From Paracoccus alkenifer (GTDB taxonomy: Bacteria > Pseudomonadota > Alphaproteobacteria > Rhodobacterales > Rhodobacteraceae): a stretch of DNA of 64,000 bases. The stretch covers positions 806,001 to 870,000 of the forward strand of contig NZ_FNXG01000002.1 of NCBI RefSeq assembly GCF_900108405.1, given 5' to 3'. Made by a program: the position numbers and the translations under genes. The notes under the pieces were generated by a model that saw only the letters and a list, made by a program, of their open reading frames with translations, was not told the DNA's origin and made no database searches. This document shows positions 8,559-18,732 of the stretch, one piece after another; position 1 is the stretch's first letter, and each line of letters begins with the position of its first letter.

Positions 8559-8990
8559 TCAGATCACCCCGTGCCGGCGCAGCAGCGCCTGTTCGTCGCC
8601 CGAGACCCAGCCGAACACGCGCGCCTCGCCCCCGGCCAGCCGGACCAGGTAATGCACGTCAAAGTCGATGTAGGTTTCGGGCAGGTCGTCGCGGGCATAG
8701 GTCGCGGTCCAGCCGACATGGGCGATGCAATGCAGCGCGTCGATCGGCGACAGGCGCAGGTCGCGGATGCGCATCGCGGCGGTGCCGATGGCGCGGTAAT
8801 GGGCATAGCCCTCGGCCATGCGGTCGCGCAGCTGCGCGTCGTTGCGGCCGCAGACCACCCCGGCCGGTGTGCTGGCGATGAACTCGGGCGCATAGAGCGT
8901 CGCCAGCTCGTCCATCGACACCCGCCCGGCCAGCGCCTGCGCGAACATCTGCTCATAACGGCGAAACAGCGCCGTGACCGCGGCGTCCAT
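8559..8990 (-). CDS. NTF2-like (SnoaL-type) protein
   Basis: A 143-residue protein with the helix-helix-cone pattern of NTF2-like domains: N-terminal helices (ALFRRYEQMFAQALAGR), YAPEFIASTPAGVVCGR, then beta strands ending in YLVRLAGGEARVFGWVSGDEQAL. Such folds bind small molecules or act as enzymes with very diverse substrates, so no specific function is claimed. It lies downstream of groEL in the same direction but behind a strong terminator, so it is probably expressed separately. Confidence 0.65.
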   Translation of the reverse strand: MDAAVTALFRRYEQMFAQALAGRVSMDELATLYAPEFIASTPAGVVCGRNDAQLRDRMAEGYAHYRAIGTAAMRIRDLRLSPIDALHCIAHVGWTATYARDDLPETYIDFDVHYLVRLAGGEARVFGWVSGDEQALLRRHGVI

Positions 8991-9049
8991 GCCGTCCCCC
9001 AGCTCTTCCGACCGCGCCAGCCTGCCACGGCCCGCCGCCGGCGGCCATG

Positions 9050-9078
9050 AAAAAGGGCGCCCGCAGGGGGCGCCCTTT
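9050..9078 (-). terminator. Rho-independent terminator after groEL
   Basis: AAAGGGCGCC (9052-9061) pairs perfectly with GGCGCCCTTT (9069-9078). Read on the minus strand the stem is followed by a T-run, as expected for groEL, which ends at 9112. Confidence 0.88.
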
Positions 9079-9111
9079 CTGTCCGTGCGGGATCCGCGCG
9101 GGTGGGGGTGA

Positions 9112-10752
<1,641 letters not shown>

Positions 10753-10795
10753 TTATCTATTCCTTGTCAATGAGTTGGAAATGATCCGTCAGGGA

Positions 10796-11083
10796 TTACG
10801 AGATGATCCCGAGGATGTCGCTTTCCTTCATGATCAGCAGTTCTTCGCCGTCCAGCGTGATCTCGGTGCCCGACCATTTGCCAAACAGGATGCGGTCGCC
10901 CGCCTTGACGTCCAGCGCGATGCGGTCGCCGTCGTCGTCACGGGTGCCGGCGCCGACGGAAACCACCTCGCCCTCGGCGGGCTTTTCCTTGGCGGTGTCG
11001 GGGATGATCAGGCCGCCCTTGGTCTTTTCGTCGGATTCGACGCGACGGACCAGGACACGGTCGTGCAGAGGGGTGAAAGCCAT
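10796..11083 (-). CDS. groES: Co-chaperonin GroES (Hsp10)
   Basis: A 95-residue lid protein of the GroEL chamber, starting [14 protein letters not shown], with the mobile-loop region [16 protein letters not shown]. The start at 11083 is preferred to a GTG nine bases upstream because GGAG sits eight bases before this ATG and the sequence matches the family N-terminus. It is first in the operon with groEL, behind a CIRCE element and a sigma-70-type promoter. Confidence 0.97.
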   Translation of the reverse strand: MAFTPLHDRVLVRRVESDEKTKGGLIIPDTAKEKPAEGEVVSVGAGTRDDDGDRIALDVKAGDRILFGKWSGTEITLDGEELLIMKESDILGIIS

Positions 11084-11119
11084 CGTGAACACTCCGATTC
11101 AGGTTGCAGTGTTGCGTTG

Positions 11120-11146
11120 TTGGCACTCGGGCTTGCTGAGTGCCAA
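11120..11146. promoter_or_regulatory. CIRCE element (HrcA operator) of groESL
   Basis: TTGGCACTC and GAGTGCCAA form perfect 9-base arms around a 9-base spacer. This matches CIRCE (TTAGCACTC-N9-GAGTGCTAA) apart from one symmetric substitution. It lies between the groES start and the promoter, at the expected transcription start. Repression by HrcA is established for CIRCE; hrcA is not in this window. Confidence 0.95.
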
Positions 11147-11153
11147 TGACCGC

Positions 11154-11182
11154 CAGATAGGCCGCGGTCACGACCCTGTCAA
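11154..11182 (-). promoter_or_regulatory. Promoter of groES-groEL
   Basis: On the minus strand TTGACA (11177-11182) is followed after exactly 17 bases by TATCTG (11154-11159), a good housekeeping-sigma promoter that would start transcription at the edge of the CIRCE palindrome. Confidence 0.8.
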
Positions 11183-11264
11183 GCCGGCTGCGCGCCCCGG
11201 ATGCCGGGTTGGGTTCGCCCGCCCGCCATGCAATGCTTGCCGCGAAAAAAGAGGGCGAAACAAG

Positions 11265-12302
11265 ATGATGAAGCTCGCTAAAGGATGGGCGGCCGCGCTG
11301 CTTGTGGCCCTGTCGGCCCCTATCCCCGGCCACGCGGACGAGAGCGCGGCGATCTGCGCCGGCCGCGACCTGATGGCGACGCTTTCGAATGCGGACCGGG
11401 CGCAGATCGCCCGCGCGGTGGCCGCGACCCCCTATGCCGCCGGCACCCGCTGGCGGGCCACCCGCGATGATGCGGTGATCGAGATCGTCGGCACCTATCA
11501 CTTTCCCGACCCCCGCCACGCGCCGGTCGTTGCAGCGCTGCGCCCGCTGATCGCAGAGGCGGGCGCGCTGCTGGTCGAGGTCACCCCCGAGGGCGAGCTG
11601 CAGCTGACCCGCGCGCTGGCGCAAGACCCCTCGCTGATGGTGGACGCCGACGGCCCGACCCTGCCCGAACGCCTGCCCCCCGAGCAATGGCAGCAGCTGG
11701 GCCGCGCGATGGAGGCCCGCGGAATCCCCCCGATCATGGCCAGCAAGATGCGTCCCTGGTATGTGGCGACGGTGCTGGGGCTGTCGCCCTGCATGATCGA
11801 GACATCGCGCAGGCGCGGCGCCTCGCCCGATGCTGCGGGGCTGGACCACCAGCTGATCGCCGCCGCGCAGGATGCCGGCACCAGCGTGCTGGCGCTGGAG
11901 CCGTGGGACAGCATGTTCGCGATCTTTGCCGGCCTGACCCCCGAAGAAGAGCTGGACATGATCCGCGCCGCCCTGCCGGCCGCGCAGCTGGCCGACGACT
12001 ATGCGGCCACCACCATCGAGGCGTATTTCCGCGGCGACATCTGGGCGATCTGGGAATTCAGCCGGCTGGATGCGCTGAATTCCTCGGACCTCCCGGCCGA
12101 GACCGTGGCCCACCAGATGCAGCTGGCCGAGGAACGGCTGATGACCGCACGGAACGGAAACTGGATCGCGCCGTTGACCAAGGCGGCACAAGAGGCCGCG
12201 ACACAGGGCCGCCACGTTGTCGCCGCCTTTGGCGCGCTGCATCTGCCGGGCGAAAACGGGGTGCTGCGGCTTCTGGAACGGGACGGCTGGACGATCGAAT
12301 AA
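11265..12302 (+). CDS. TraB/GumN family protein
   Basis: A 345-residue secreted or membrane-anchored protein with a signal peptide (residues 1-24, cleavage near GHADES). The two motifs of the TraB/PrgY/GumN fold are present: GTYHFPDPR near residue 72 and AFGALHLPGENGVLRLL at the C-terminus. The fold is shared with metal-dependent peptidases or gelatinase-like enzymes, but bacterial members are poorly understood. The start was chosen to keep the signal peptide; an in-frame upstream extension lacks homology. The next gene starts 15 bases downstream and may be co-transcribed. Confidence 0.82.
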   Translation: MMKLAKGWAAALLVALSAPIPGHADESAAICAGRDLMATLSNADRAQIARAVAATPYAAGTRWRATRDDAVIEIVGTYHFPDPRHAPVVAALRPLIAEAGALLVEVTPEGELQLTRALAQDPSLMVDADGPTLPERLPPEQWQQLGRAMEARGIPPIMASKMRPWYVATVLGLSPCMIETSRRRGASPDAAGLDHQLIAAAQDAGTSVLALEPWDSMFAIFAGLTPEEELDMIRAALPAAQLADDYAATTIEAYFRGDIWAIWEFSRLDALNSSDLPAETVAHQMQLAEERLMTARNGNWIAPLTKAAQEAATQGRHVVAAFGALHLPGENGVLRLLERDGWTIE

Positions 12303-12317
12303 CCGGGGAGAGACAGC

Positions 12318-12662
12318 ATGGGCAGGACCACGGACCGCTGGGGCGGCGAAGAGGCCCTGTGGACAATGGGCGCGGCCGAGGCTGCGCTGCGCATCGCCCC
12401 CGTCTGCATCATGGTTTTCCCCGAGGGCGTGATGCAGGGACCGCAGATCATCGACGGGATGAAACAGGGCAGCCGCTGGAAGAACCTGCGCATCAGCCAG
12501 CGCCACACCTCGGAACTGGGCGATACGATGGTGCTGGCCTATCGCGCCCGCGCCACCCGCGGAACCACCCAATGCGACGTGCTGTGCAGCTCGACCTGGG
12601 TGCGCCAGGGCGGCGACTGGAAACTGATCCAGCACCAGCAGACCTTGCCCGCCACGGACTGA
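12318..12662 (+). CDS. NTF2-like/DUF4440-type protein
   Basis: A 114-residue protein with the end typical of SnoaL/DUF4440 proteins (CSSTWVRQGGDWKLIQHQQTL) after an RISQRHTSELGDTMVLAYRARA strand pair. GGGGAGA precedes the start at a good distance, and the preceding TraB/GumN gene ends 15 bases upstream. Ligand and role are unknown. Confidence 0.7.
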   Translation: MGRTTDRWGGEEALWTMGAAEAALRIAPVCIMVFPEGVMQGPQIIDGMKQGSRWKNLRISQRHTSELGDTMVLAYRARATRGTTQCDVLCSSTWVRQGGDWKLIQHQQTLPATD

Positions 12663-12729
12663 CCCCGACCGCCGCCCCACCGCCGCGCCCCACCGCCGCC
12701 CCGACCGTGTGTCCGCGCCTATGCGCCGG

Positions 12730-12780
12730 TTCTTTCATCTTGCCCCAAATATCCCGGGGTGCGGGGCAGCGCCCCGGCTC
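12730..12780 (+). repeat. Intergenic repeat, copy C
   Basis: TTCTTTCATCTTGCCCCAAA, then TATCCCGGGGTG and a GGGGC-AGC-GCCCC hairpin. Same family as copies B and D-H; it lies between the DUF4440-type gene and ppaC. Confidence 0.85.
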
Positions 12781-12857
12781 GGCGCCGCGCCGCGCTTCAC
12801 AAGCCCCCGACACGCCCCTATAAGCGCGGGCGACTCCGCCATGAAGGAACGCGTTGG

Positions 12858-13775
12858 ATGATCCAGGTTTTCGGCCACAAGGCCCCCGATACCGATTCCA
12901 CCGGCTCGCCCCTGATCTGGGCCTGGTATCTGTCGGATATCCGCAAGACCCCGGCAAAAGCGGTGCTGCAAGGCACGCCCAACACCGAGGCGCTGTGGAT
13001 GCTGGGCAAATGGGGCGTGGACATGCCCGAGATCATCCAGGACGTGGCCGCGGGCGACCAATGCGTGATCGTGGACACCAACAACCCCGCGGAACTGCCC
13101 GCCTCGCTGGCGCAGGCCGAGGTGCTGGAAATCATCGACCACCACCTGCTGGCCGGCGGCATCACCACCCGCACCCCGATCAACGTCACCATCCGGCCGC
13201 TGGCCTGCACCGCGACGATCATGCACGACCTGATCGGCGACGACCTTGACCGCGCGCCGGCTGCGATCAAGGGCATGATGCTGACCTGCATCCTGTCGGA
13301 CACGCTGGAATTCCGCAGCCCCACCACCACCCCGCATGACCGCTGGGTGGCGGAAAAGCTGGCGAAAGACCTGGGCATCGCGATCCCCGCCTATGCGGCC
13401 GAGATGTTTGCCGCGAAATCCGATGTCTCGGCGTTTTCCGATGCGGCGCTGCTGCGGATGGACAGCAAGGAATACGAACTCGGCGGCACGCAGCTGCGGG
13501 TCTCGGTGCTGGAAACCACCGCGCCGCAGGTGCTGATCGACCGCAAGGCGGCGCTGATCGCCGCCATGCCGGGCGTCGCGGCCGAGGACGGCGCCGATCA
13601 GGTGCTGCTGTTCATCGTCGATATCCTGAACGAACGCTCGACCCTGCTGGTCCCCAACGACTTTGTGGCCCGCATGGCGCAGGCGTCGTTCGGCGTCAGC
13701 GTGGACGGCGACAGCGTGGTGCTGCCCGGCGTCGTCAGCCGCAAAAAGCAGATCATCCCCGCGCTCAAGCTCTAA
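12858..13775 (+). CDS. ppaC: Manganese-dependent inorganic pyrophosphatase (family II)
   Basis: Hydrolyses pyrophosphate to phosphate in the cytoplasm. The 305-residue protein has the DHH-superfamily motifs of family II pyrophosphatases: GHKAPDTDSTGS at residues 6-17, VIVDTNNPAEL near 73, EIIDHHLLAGG near 91, and the C-terminal SRKKQIIPAL loop that closes over substrate. Start at the ATG giving MIQVFGHK, matching the family N-terminus; an in-frame extension upstream is spacer. It complements the polyphosphate genes ppk1 and ppx 6 kb upstream, although it is a separate unit. Confidence 0.95.
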   Translation: MIQVFGHKAPDTDSTGSPLIWAWYLSDIRKTPAKAVLQGTPNTEALWMLGKWGVDMPEIIQDVAAGDQCVIVDTNNPAELPASLAQAEVLEIIDHHLLAGGITTRTPINVTIRPLACTATIMHDLIGDDLDRAPAAIKGMMLTCILSDTLEFRSPTTTPHDRWVAEKLAKDLGIAIPAYAAEMFAAKSDVSAFSDAALLRMDSKEYELGGTQLRVSVLETTAPQVLIDRKAALIAAMPGVAAEDGADQVLLFIVDILNERSTLLVPNDFVARMAQASFGVSVDGDSVVLPGVVSRKKQIIPALKL

Positions 13776-13860
13776 GGCGCACCAGCGCCGCATTTTCGGG
13801 GGGCCGGGCGGATCGCGCCCCGGCCCCCTCTCCATGTCCATTCCCCTGAAAGGCCCCCAC

Positions 13861-14724
13861 ATGACCCGGATCATCCACGAGCTTGCCGAGATCGGCGGCG
13901 ATTACGGCGTGTTGTTCTGCGATCTCTGGGGCTGCGTCCACAACGGCAAGGCTGCCTATCCGGCGGCGATCGCGGCGTTGCAGCGCTGGCGGCAGGGCGG
14001 GGGCAAGGTGGCGCTGGTCACCAACGCACCGCGCCCGCGCGCCATGGTGGAACGGCAGATCGACCGGCTGGGGGTGCCGCGCGACGCCTGGGACGACATC
14101 GTCACCTCGGGCGATGCGGCGCAGGATGCGATGTTTTCGGGCCGGGTCGGGCGCCGGGTCTGGCATGTCGGGCCGGACAAGGATCTGAGCTTTTTCACCG
14201 ACACCGCCGATCCCCGCGCCGCCGGGCTGGAACGGGTCGCGCTGGACGAGGCCGAGGGCATCGTGGTCACCGGCCCCTATGATGACCTGACCGAGACCCC
14301 CGAACATTACCGCGAACGCCTGGCCGCCGCCCGCGCCCGCAACCTGCCGCTGCTGTGCGCGAACCCCGATCTGGTGGTGGATTACGGCGAACAGCGGCTT
14401 TATTGCGCCGGCGCCCTGGCCCAGCTTTACGAAGAGATGGGCGGAGAGGCGCTGTATTTCGGCAAGCCCCACGACCCGATCTATGACCTTGCCCGCCGCC
14501 GGCTGGGCGTTGGCCGCGACGTGCCGGCGCTGGCCATCGGCGACGGCATCGGCACCGACGTCGCGGGCGCCGTGGCGCAGGGAATCGATTCGATCTTTGT
14601 CACCGGCGGGCTGGCGGCCGAGTTCATGGGCGGCGACGTCGAAAGCCCCGATCCGGCGCTGCTGGAGCGCTGGCTGGACGGGCAGGGGATCCACCCGAGC
14701 TTTGCCATCGGCCGGCTGCGCTGA
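13861..14724 (+). CDS. HAD-IIA family phosphatase (TIGR01459-type)
   Basis: A 287-residue haloacid-dehalogenase-superfamily hydrolase. Motif I appears as CDLWGCVHNG (residues ~20-29), motif II as VTNAPRPR near 58, and motif IV as AIGDGIGTDVAGA near 225, with the KPHDPIYDLA segment typical of HAD-IIA enzymes acting on sugar or nucleotide phosphates. The start is set at MTRIIHELAEIG. The substrate is unknown. It is 86 bases downstream of ppaC. Confidence 0.85.
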   Translation: MTRIIHELAEIGGDYGVLFCDLWGCVHNGKAAYPAAIAALQRWRQGGGKVALVTNAPRPRAMVERQIDRLGVPRDAWDDIVTSGDAAQDAMFSGRVGRRVWHVGPDKDLSFFTDTADPRAAGLERVALDEAEGIVVTGPYDDLTETPEHYRERLAAARARNLPLLCANPDLVVDYGEQRLYCAGALAQLYEEMGGEALYFGKPHDPIYDLARRRLGVGRDVPALAIGDGIGTDVAGAVAQGIDSIFVTGGLAAEFMGGDVESPDPALLERWLDGQGIHPSFAIGRLR

Positions 14725-14730
14725 CGGCTG

Positions 14731-14776
14731 CGCAACAATCCATCCCCGCACGCGCCCCGCGCATAATATTGTTGCG
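14731..14776. promoter_or_regulatory. Inverted repeat upstream of the MaoC gene
   Basis: CGCAACAAT (14731-14739) and ATTGTTGCG (14768-14776) are perfect 9-base arms 28 bases apart, in the leader of the MaoC-type gene. It could be a looped or paired regulator site, or a hairpin in RNA. The regulator is unknown. Confidence 0.5.
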
Positions 14777-14824
14777 GGGCGGTTTCGCCGCTGCTATGCT
14801 GCACCGCGGCTAAGGGAGGCCGGA

Positions 14825-15271
14825 ATGATGCTCGACAATCAGCCCCGGGGCACCATCGTCATCGAGGATCTCGAAGTCGGGATGCTTCGCTACCTGCAAA
14901 AACAGGTGACGGATCAGGACATCGAGATGTTCGCGCAGGTCTCGACCGACCGCAACCCGGTGCATCTGGACGATGATTACGCCCGCGACACCATCTTTCA
15001 GGGCCGCATCGCCCACGGGATGCTGACCGCGGGGCTGATCTCGGCGGTGATCGGGGAACAGCTGCCCGGGCATGGCACCGTCTATCTGGGCCAGACGCTG
15101 AAATTCATGGCCCCCGTGCGCCCCGGCGACATGGTGCGCGCCGAGGTTCAGGTCGAGGCGATCGACCATTCGCGCCGCCGCGTGACCCTTGCCACCCGCT
15201 GCCTCGTGGGCGATACGGTCGTGCTCAAGGGCGAGGCGGTGGTTCTGGCGCCGTCGCGCAAGTTCGACTGA
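14825..15271 (+). CDS. MaoC-type (R)-specific enoyl-CoA hydratase
   Basis: A 148-residue hot-dog-fold protein. The hydratase 2 signature is clear: TDRNPVHLDDDYARDTIFQGRIAHGMLTAG in segments, with the catalytic Asp/His pair in RNPVHLDDDYA and the GRIAHGM loop, near residues 45-75. Members such as PhaJ supply (R)-3-hydroxyacyl-CoA, for example for polyhydroxyalkanoate; others act on crotonyl-CoA derivatives. AAGGGAGG just upstream fixes the start. A perfect inverted repeat lies in its leader. Confidence 0.85.
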   Translation: MMLDNQPRGTIVIEDLEVGMLRYLQKQVTDQDIEMFAQVSTDRNPVHLDDDYARDTIFQGRIAHGMLTAGLISAVIGEQLPGHGTVYLGQTLKFMAPVRPGDMVRAEVQVEAIDHSRRRVTLATRCLVGDTVVLKGEAVVLAPSRKFD

Positions 15272-15313
15272 CCACGACGACCGGGGCATCGCATGGCCCG
15301 GAGACGGGAGCCC

Positions 15314-16276
15314 ATGCAAAATCCGCCGATGCATATCCATCGCGACTGGCGCGGGCTTGCCGCGTCCTCTCGCGGCGCAACCGTGGCCATGGGCAATTTC
15401 GACGGTGTGCATCGCGGCCACCGCGCGGTGATCGAGGCGGCGCGCGCCGCAAGCCCCGACGCACCCCTGGGCATCATCACCTTTGAACCCCACCCGCGCG
15501 AATATTTCGCGGCGCAGGCCGGGCGGGTCGAGCCGCCGTTCCGGCTGATGAACGCCGAATCGCGGGCGACGCGGCTGGCGCGCCACGGGGTCGGGCAGCT
15601 TTACGAGCTGCCCTTTGGCCCGTATCTGGCCGGGCTTTCGCCCGAGGATTTCGCCCGGCAGGTGCTGGCCGAGGGGCTGGGCATCGCCCATGTCGCCGTG
15701 GGCGAGGATTTCCGCTATGGCCGCGGCCGGGCGGGTGACGCGGCGACGCTGGCCGAGGCCGGCGCCCGGCTGGGTTTCGGCGTCACCATCGTGCCGCTGG
15801 TCTGCGGCGGGGCCGAGGGTCGCGCCAGTTCCACCGCCATCCGCGCCGCGCTGGCCGAGGGCCGCCCCCGCGATGCCGAAGCGATGCTGGGCCACTGGCA
15901 CCGGATCGAGGGCGAGGTGCTGCACGGCGAGAAACGCGGCCGCGAGCTGGGTTTTCCCACCGCCAACATGGAGCTTGACGGGCTGCACCTGCCGCGGCTT
16001 GGCGTCTATGCGGTGCTTGTCGATGTGCTGGACGGCCCCGACCGCGGCAGTTATCGCGGCGTGGCATCCTTGGGGGTGCGGCCGATGTTCGGGCAGAACG
16101 CACCCAATCTTGAAACTCATCTGTTTGATTTCAAAGGCGATCTTTACGGGCATCACCTGTCGGTCGCCCTGGTCGAATATCTGCGCCCCGAGGAAAAATT
16201 CGACGGGCTCGACGCGCTGATCGCCCAGATGCAGGCCGATGCGACGCAGGCACGGCGCATCCTGTCGGCGCCATGA
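15314..16276 (+). CDS. ribF: Bifunctional riboflavin kinase / FAD synthetase
   Basis: Makes FMN from riboflavin and FAD from FMN. The 320-residue protein has the N-terminal nucleotidyltransferase domain (GNFDGVHRGHRAVI near residue 27; TFEPHPREYF near 56) and the C-terminal flavokinase domain (KRGRELGFPTANM near 205; GVASLGVRPMFG near 250). Three in-frame ATGs (15293, 15314, 15329) are possible; GGAGACGGGAG favours 15314, while family alignment would start near MHIHRDW at 15329. It follows the MaoC gene by 42 bases. Confidence 0.95.
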   Translation: MQNPPMHIHRDWRGLAASSRGATVAMGNFDGVHRGHRAVIEAARAASPDAPLGIITFEPHPREYFAAQAGRVEPPFRLMNAESRATRLARHGVGQLYELPFGPYLAGLSPEDFARQVLAEGLGIAHVAVGEDFRYGRGRAGDAATLAEAGARLGFGVTIVPLVCGGAEGRASSTAIRAALAEGRPRDAEAMLGHWHRIEGEVLHGEKRGRELGFPTANMELDGLHLPRLGVYAVLVDVLDGPDRGSYRGVASLGVRPMFGQNAPNLETHLFDFKGDLYGHHLSVALVEYLRPEEKFDGLDALIAQMQADATQARRILSAP

Positions 16277-16289
16277 GGCGGAAACGATA

Positions 16290-16730
16290 ATGCGGGAACG
16301 GTTCTGGGAACTGCCGCTCGAATCGCTCAGCGCCGAGGAATGGGAATCGCTTTGCGACGGCTGCGGCAAATGCTGTCTCAACAAGATCGAGTATGAGGAC
16401 GACGGCGCGCTGGTCTATACCCGCGTCGCCTGCCGGCTGCTGGACGGGCACAGCTGCCGCTGTTCGTCCTATGAAAACCGCCACGACTACGTTCCCGAAT
16501 GCGTGGTGCTGACCCCTGAAAAGCTGCAATCCATCGCCTGGTGGCTGCCCGCGACCTGCGCCTATCGCCTGCGGGCCGAGGGCAAGCCGCTGTATGACTG
16601 GCACCACCTGATCTCGGGCGACCCGGAATCGGTGCATCGCGCCGGGGCCTCGGTCCGCGGCTGGACGATCAGCGAGGCCGAGCTGTCCGAAGACGACTGG
16701 GAAGACCATATCATCGAGGATCTGTCATGA
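16290..16730 (+). CDS. YcgN family cysteine-cluster protein (UPF0260)
   Basis: A 146-residue protein with clustered cysteines: LCDGCGKCCLNKIEYED near residue 21, then RVACRLLDGHSCRCSSYENR, and CAYRL further on. This is the UPF0260/YcgN pattern, thought to bind a metal or cluster, with no established function. It starts 13 bases after ribF and its stop codon overlaps the start of the threonine aldolase gene (ATGA), so the three are likely one transcript. Confidence 0.9.
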   Translation: MRERFWELPLESLSAEEWESLCDGCGKCCLNKIEYEDDGALVYTRVACRLLDGHSCRCSSYENRHDYVPECVVLTPEKLQSIAWWLPATCAYRLRAEGKPLYDWHHLISGDPESVHRAGASVRGWTISEAELSEDDWEDHIIEDLS

Positions 16731-17758
16731 ATTTCGGCTCTGACAACGCGTCTGGCGTGCATCCGGCGGTGATGGCGGCGCTGGCGGCCGCCAATGACGG
16801 CACCGTGGCGTCCTATGGGCGCGATCCGCTGACCGCACGGGCGGCCGATGCGGTGCGCGAGATGCTGGGCGCGCCCGATGCGGCGGTATTCCTGCTGGGC
16901 ACCGGCACCGCGGCGAACGCGCTGGCGCTGGCGCAGCTGTGCCCGCCCTGGGGCCGGATCTTCTGCCACCGCAGCGCGCATATCGAGACTTCGGAATCCG
17001 GCGCCCCCGCCTGGATGGCCGGAGGCGCGCAGCTGGCGCTGGTCGAGGGTGATTTCGGGCGGATGACCCCGGAGACGCTGTCCTCCCGCATCGCCGATTA
17101 TCCGCAAGAGGACGAACACGACGGCCGGAACGCCGCGCTTTCGATCACCAACGCCACCGAATGGGGGACGGTGCATGCGCCGGATGCCGTGGCGGCACTG
17201 GCCAAGGTCGCGCATGGGGCCGGCATGGCGGTCCACATGGACGGCGCCCGTTTCGGCAATGCCGTCGCGGCCACCGGCGCCACCCCCGCGGCGCTGACCC
17301 ATCAGGCCGGCGTCGATGCGCTGTCGCTGGGGGGCACGAAAAGCGGCTGCCTCGCGCTTGAGGCGGTGGTGTTTTTCGACCCCGAGCGCGCCCGCGATTT
17401 CGCCTTTCGCCGGATGCGCGCCGGGCAGCTGTGGTCCAAGCACCGCTTTCTGGCCGCGCAGATGCTGGCCTGGCTGGACGGCGGGCTGTGGCTGCTACTG
17501 GCGTCCCACGCCAACGCGGCCGCGGCGGAACTGGCCTCGGGGCTGCAAGCCGCGGGGATGCAGCCGATGGCCCCGGTGCAGTCGAACGAGATCTTTCTGC
17601 GCCTGCCCCGCACCACCATCGTGCGGCTGCGCAACGCCGGCCTGCGCGCCGCCGACTGGCCGACGCCGGGGGACAATACGGACAATGCCACGATCCGGCT
17701 GGTGACCAGCTGGGCCACGCGCGAGGACGAAATCGCGGCGCTACTTGGCGCGCTCTGA
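16727..17758 (+). CDS. ltaE: Low-specificity L-threonine aldolase
   Basis: A 343-residue fold-type I PLP enzyme that cleaves L-threonine or allo-threonine to glycine and acetaldehyde. It opens with NFGSDNASGVHPAV, has the cofactor region HMDGARFGNAVAA, and carries the PLP-binding lysine in SLGGTKSG near residue 200. The start overlaps the stop of the YcgN-type gene by four bases. It converges with cinA, overlapping by 18 bases at the 3' ends. Confidence 0.9.
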   Translation: MNFGSDNASGVHPAVMAALAAANDGTVASYGRDPLTARAADAVREMLGAPDAAVFLLGTGTAANALALAQLCPPWGRIFCHRSAHIETSESGAPAWMAGGAQLALVEGDFGRMTPETLSSRIADYPQEDEHDGRNAALSITNATEWGTVHAPDAVAALAKVAHGAGMAVHMDGARFGNAVAATGATPAALTHQAGVDALSLGGTKSGCLALEAVVFFDPERARDFAFRRMRAGQLWSKHRFLAAQMLAWLDGGLWLLLASHANAAAAELASGLQAAGMQPMAPVQSNEIFLRLPRTTIVRLRNAGLRAADWPTPGDNTDNATIRLVTSWATREDEIAALLGAL

Positions 17759-18238
17759 CCCCAGCGCCGCCAGCAGCAACGCCAGCGCACGGGCGACGGT
17801 CGCCCGGCGCACGGCGTCCCGGCCGATGGCGCCGAACTCTACCGTTTCGGTGCTTGTGCCGGCGGGGGTCGAGATGCCGAAACAGACCCGCCCCTCGGGC
17901 TTGGGGCCGCTGCTGCCCGGCCCTGCGACGCCGGTGACCGCGACCGCCAGCGTGGCCGCGGAATTTCGGCGCGCACCCTCGGCCATTTCTGCCGCGACCT
18001 CTTCGCTGACCGCGCCATGCCCGCGCAGGGTGGCGGGCAGCACGCCCAGCATCTGGGTCTTGGCCTCGTTGGAATAGGTGATAAAGCCGCGGTCGAACAC
18101 GTCCGAGGCCCCGGCGATGTCGGTCAGCGCCGCCCCGATCATCCCGCCGGTGCAGCTTTCGGCGGTGGCGAGCATCACGCCCCGCGCGCGGGCGGCCTCA
18201 ATGACGCTTGCGGCGGCGGCGGTGAAATCCCCGCTCAC
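17741..18238 (-). CDS. cinA: CinA family nicotinamide-nucleotide amidohydrolase
   Basis: A 165-residue single-domain CinA C-terminal (PncC-type) enzyme that deamidates NMN to nicotinate mononucleotide in pyridine-nucleotide recycling. Motifs: ATAESCTGGMIGAALTDIAGAS near residue 24 and VAVTGVAGPGSSGPKPEG near 100. The start is GTG, overlapping the pgpA stop (GTGA), so it is translated with pgpA and ispDF as the last gene of that operon. Confidence 0.9.
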   Translation of the reverse strand: MSGDFTAAAASVIEAARARGVMLATAESCTGGMIGAALTDIAGASDVFDRGFITYSNEAKTQMLGVLPATLRGHGAVSEEVAAEMAEGARRNSAATLAVAVTGVAGPGSSGPKPEGRVCFGISTPAGTSTETVEFGAIGRDAVRRATVARALALLLAALGSERAK

Positions 18239-18732
18239 AGCATCGGCTCCAGCACCGCGTGGTAAAGCCCGGCCAGCACGACCGATCCCAGCCCCGCGAA
18301 CACCCCGGCCAGAATATCGTCCAGCATCAGCCCGGTGGCGTCGCCGCGCCGGTCCGCGCGGCCGATCAGCCAGGGTTTCCAGATGTCGAACAGCCGAAAC
18401 AGCAGGAACGGCACCACATAGCCCGGCCAGGCGTCAAGGATCGACACCCCGTGCCTTGCCAGCGGCACCACGGTGAAACACAGCGCCAGCGACTGCCCGG
18501 AAACCTCGTCGATCACCACCCAGGACGGGTCGCGGTCGGCGCTGGTGGCCAGCAGCCGCGGCACCGCCCAGAACCCCAGCAGCGTCGAGGCGACGAACCC
18601 CGCCGGCACCAGCCACGGGCTGAGGTGTTCATAGGCCAGCACCGCCAGCAGAACCGTCACGGCCGAGGCCCATGTCCCCGGCGCCGGCCGCAGATAGCCG
18701 ATGCCGAAACCGCTTGCGATCATCCGCTTCAT
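18235..18732 (-). CDS. pgpA: Phosphatidylglycerophosphatase A
   Basis: Dephosphorylates phosphatidylglycerol phosphate at the inner membrane. The 165-residue protein has about four hydrophobic segments, the N-terminal GIGYLRPAPGTWASA and the conserved acidic motifs DPSWVVIDEVSGQ and LMLDDILAGVFAG. It starts by overlap with the ispDF stop codon (ATGA) and ends by overlap with the cinA start: a tightly coupled ispDF-pgpA-cinA operon. Confidence 0.92.
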   Translation of the reverse strand: MKRMIASGFGIGYLRPAPGTWASAVTVLLAVLAYEHLSPWLVPAGFVASTLLGFWAVPRLLATSADRDPSWVVIDEVSGQSLALCFTVVPLARHGVSILDAWPGYVVPFLLFRLFDIWKPWLIGRADRRGDATGLMLDDILAGVFAGLGSVVLAGLYHAVLEPML

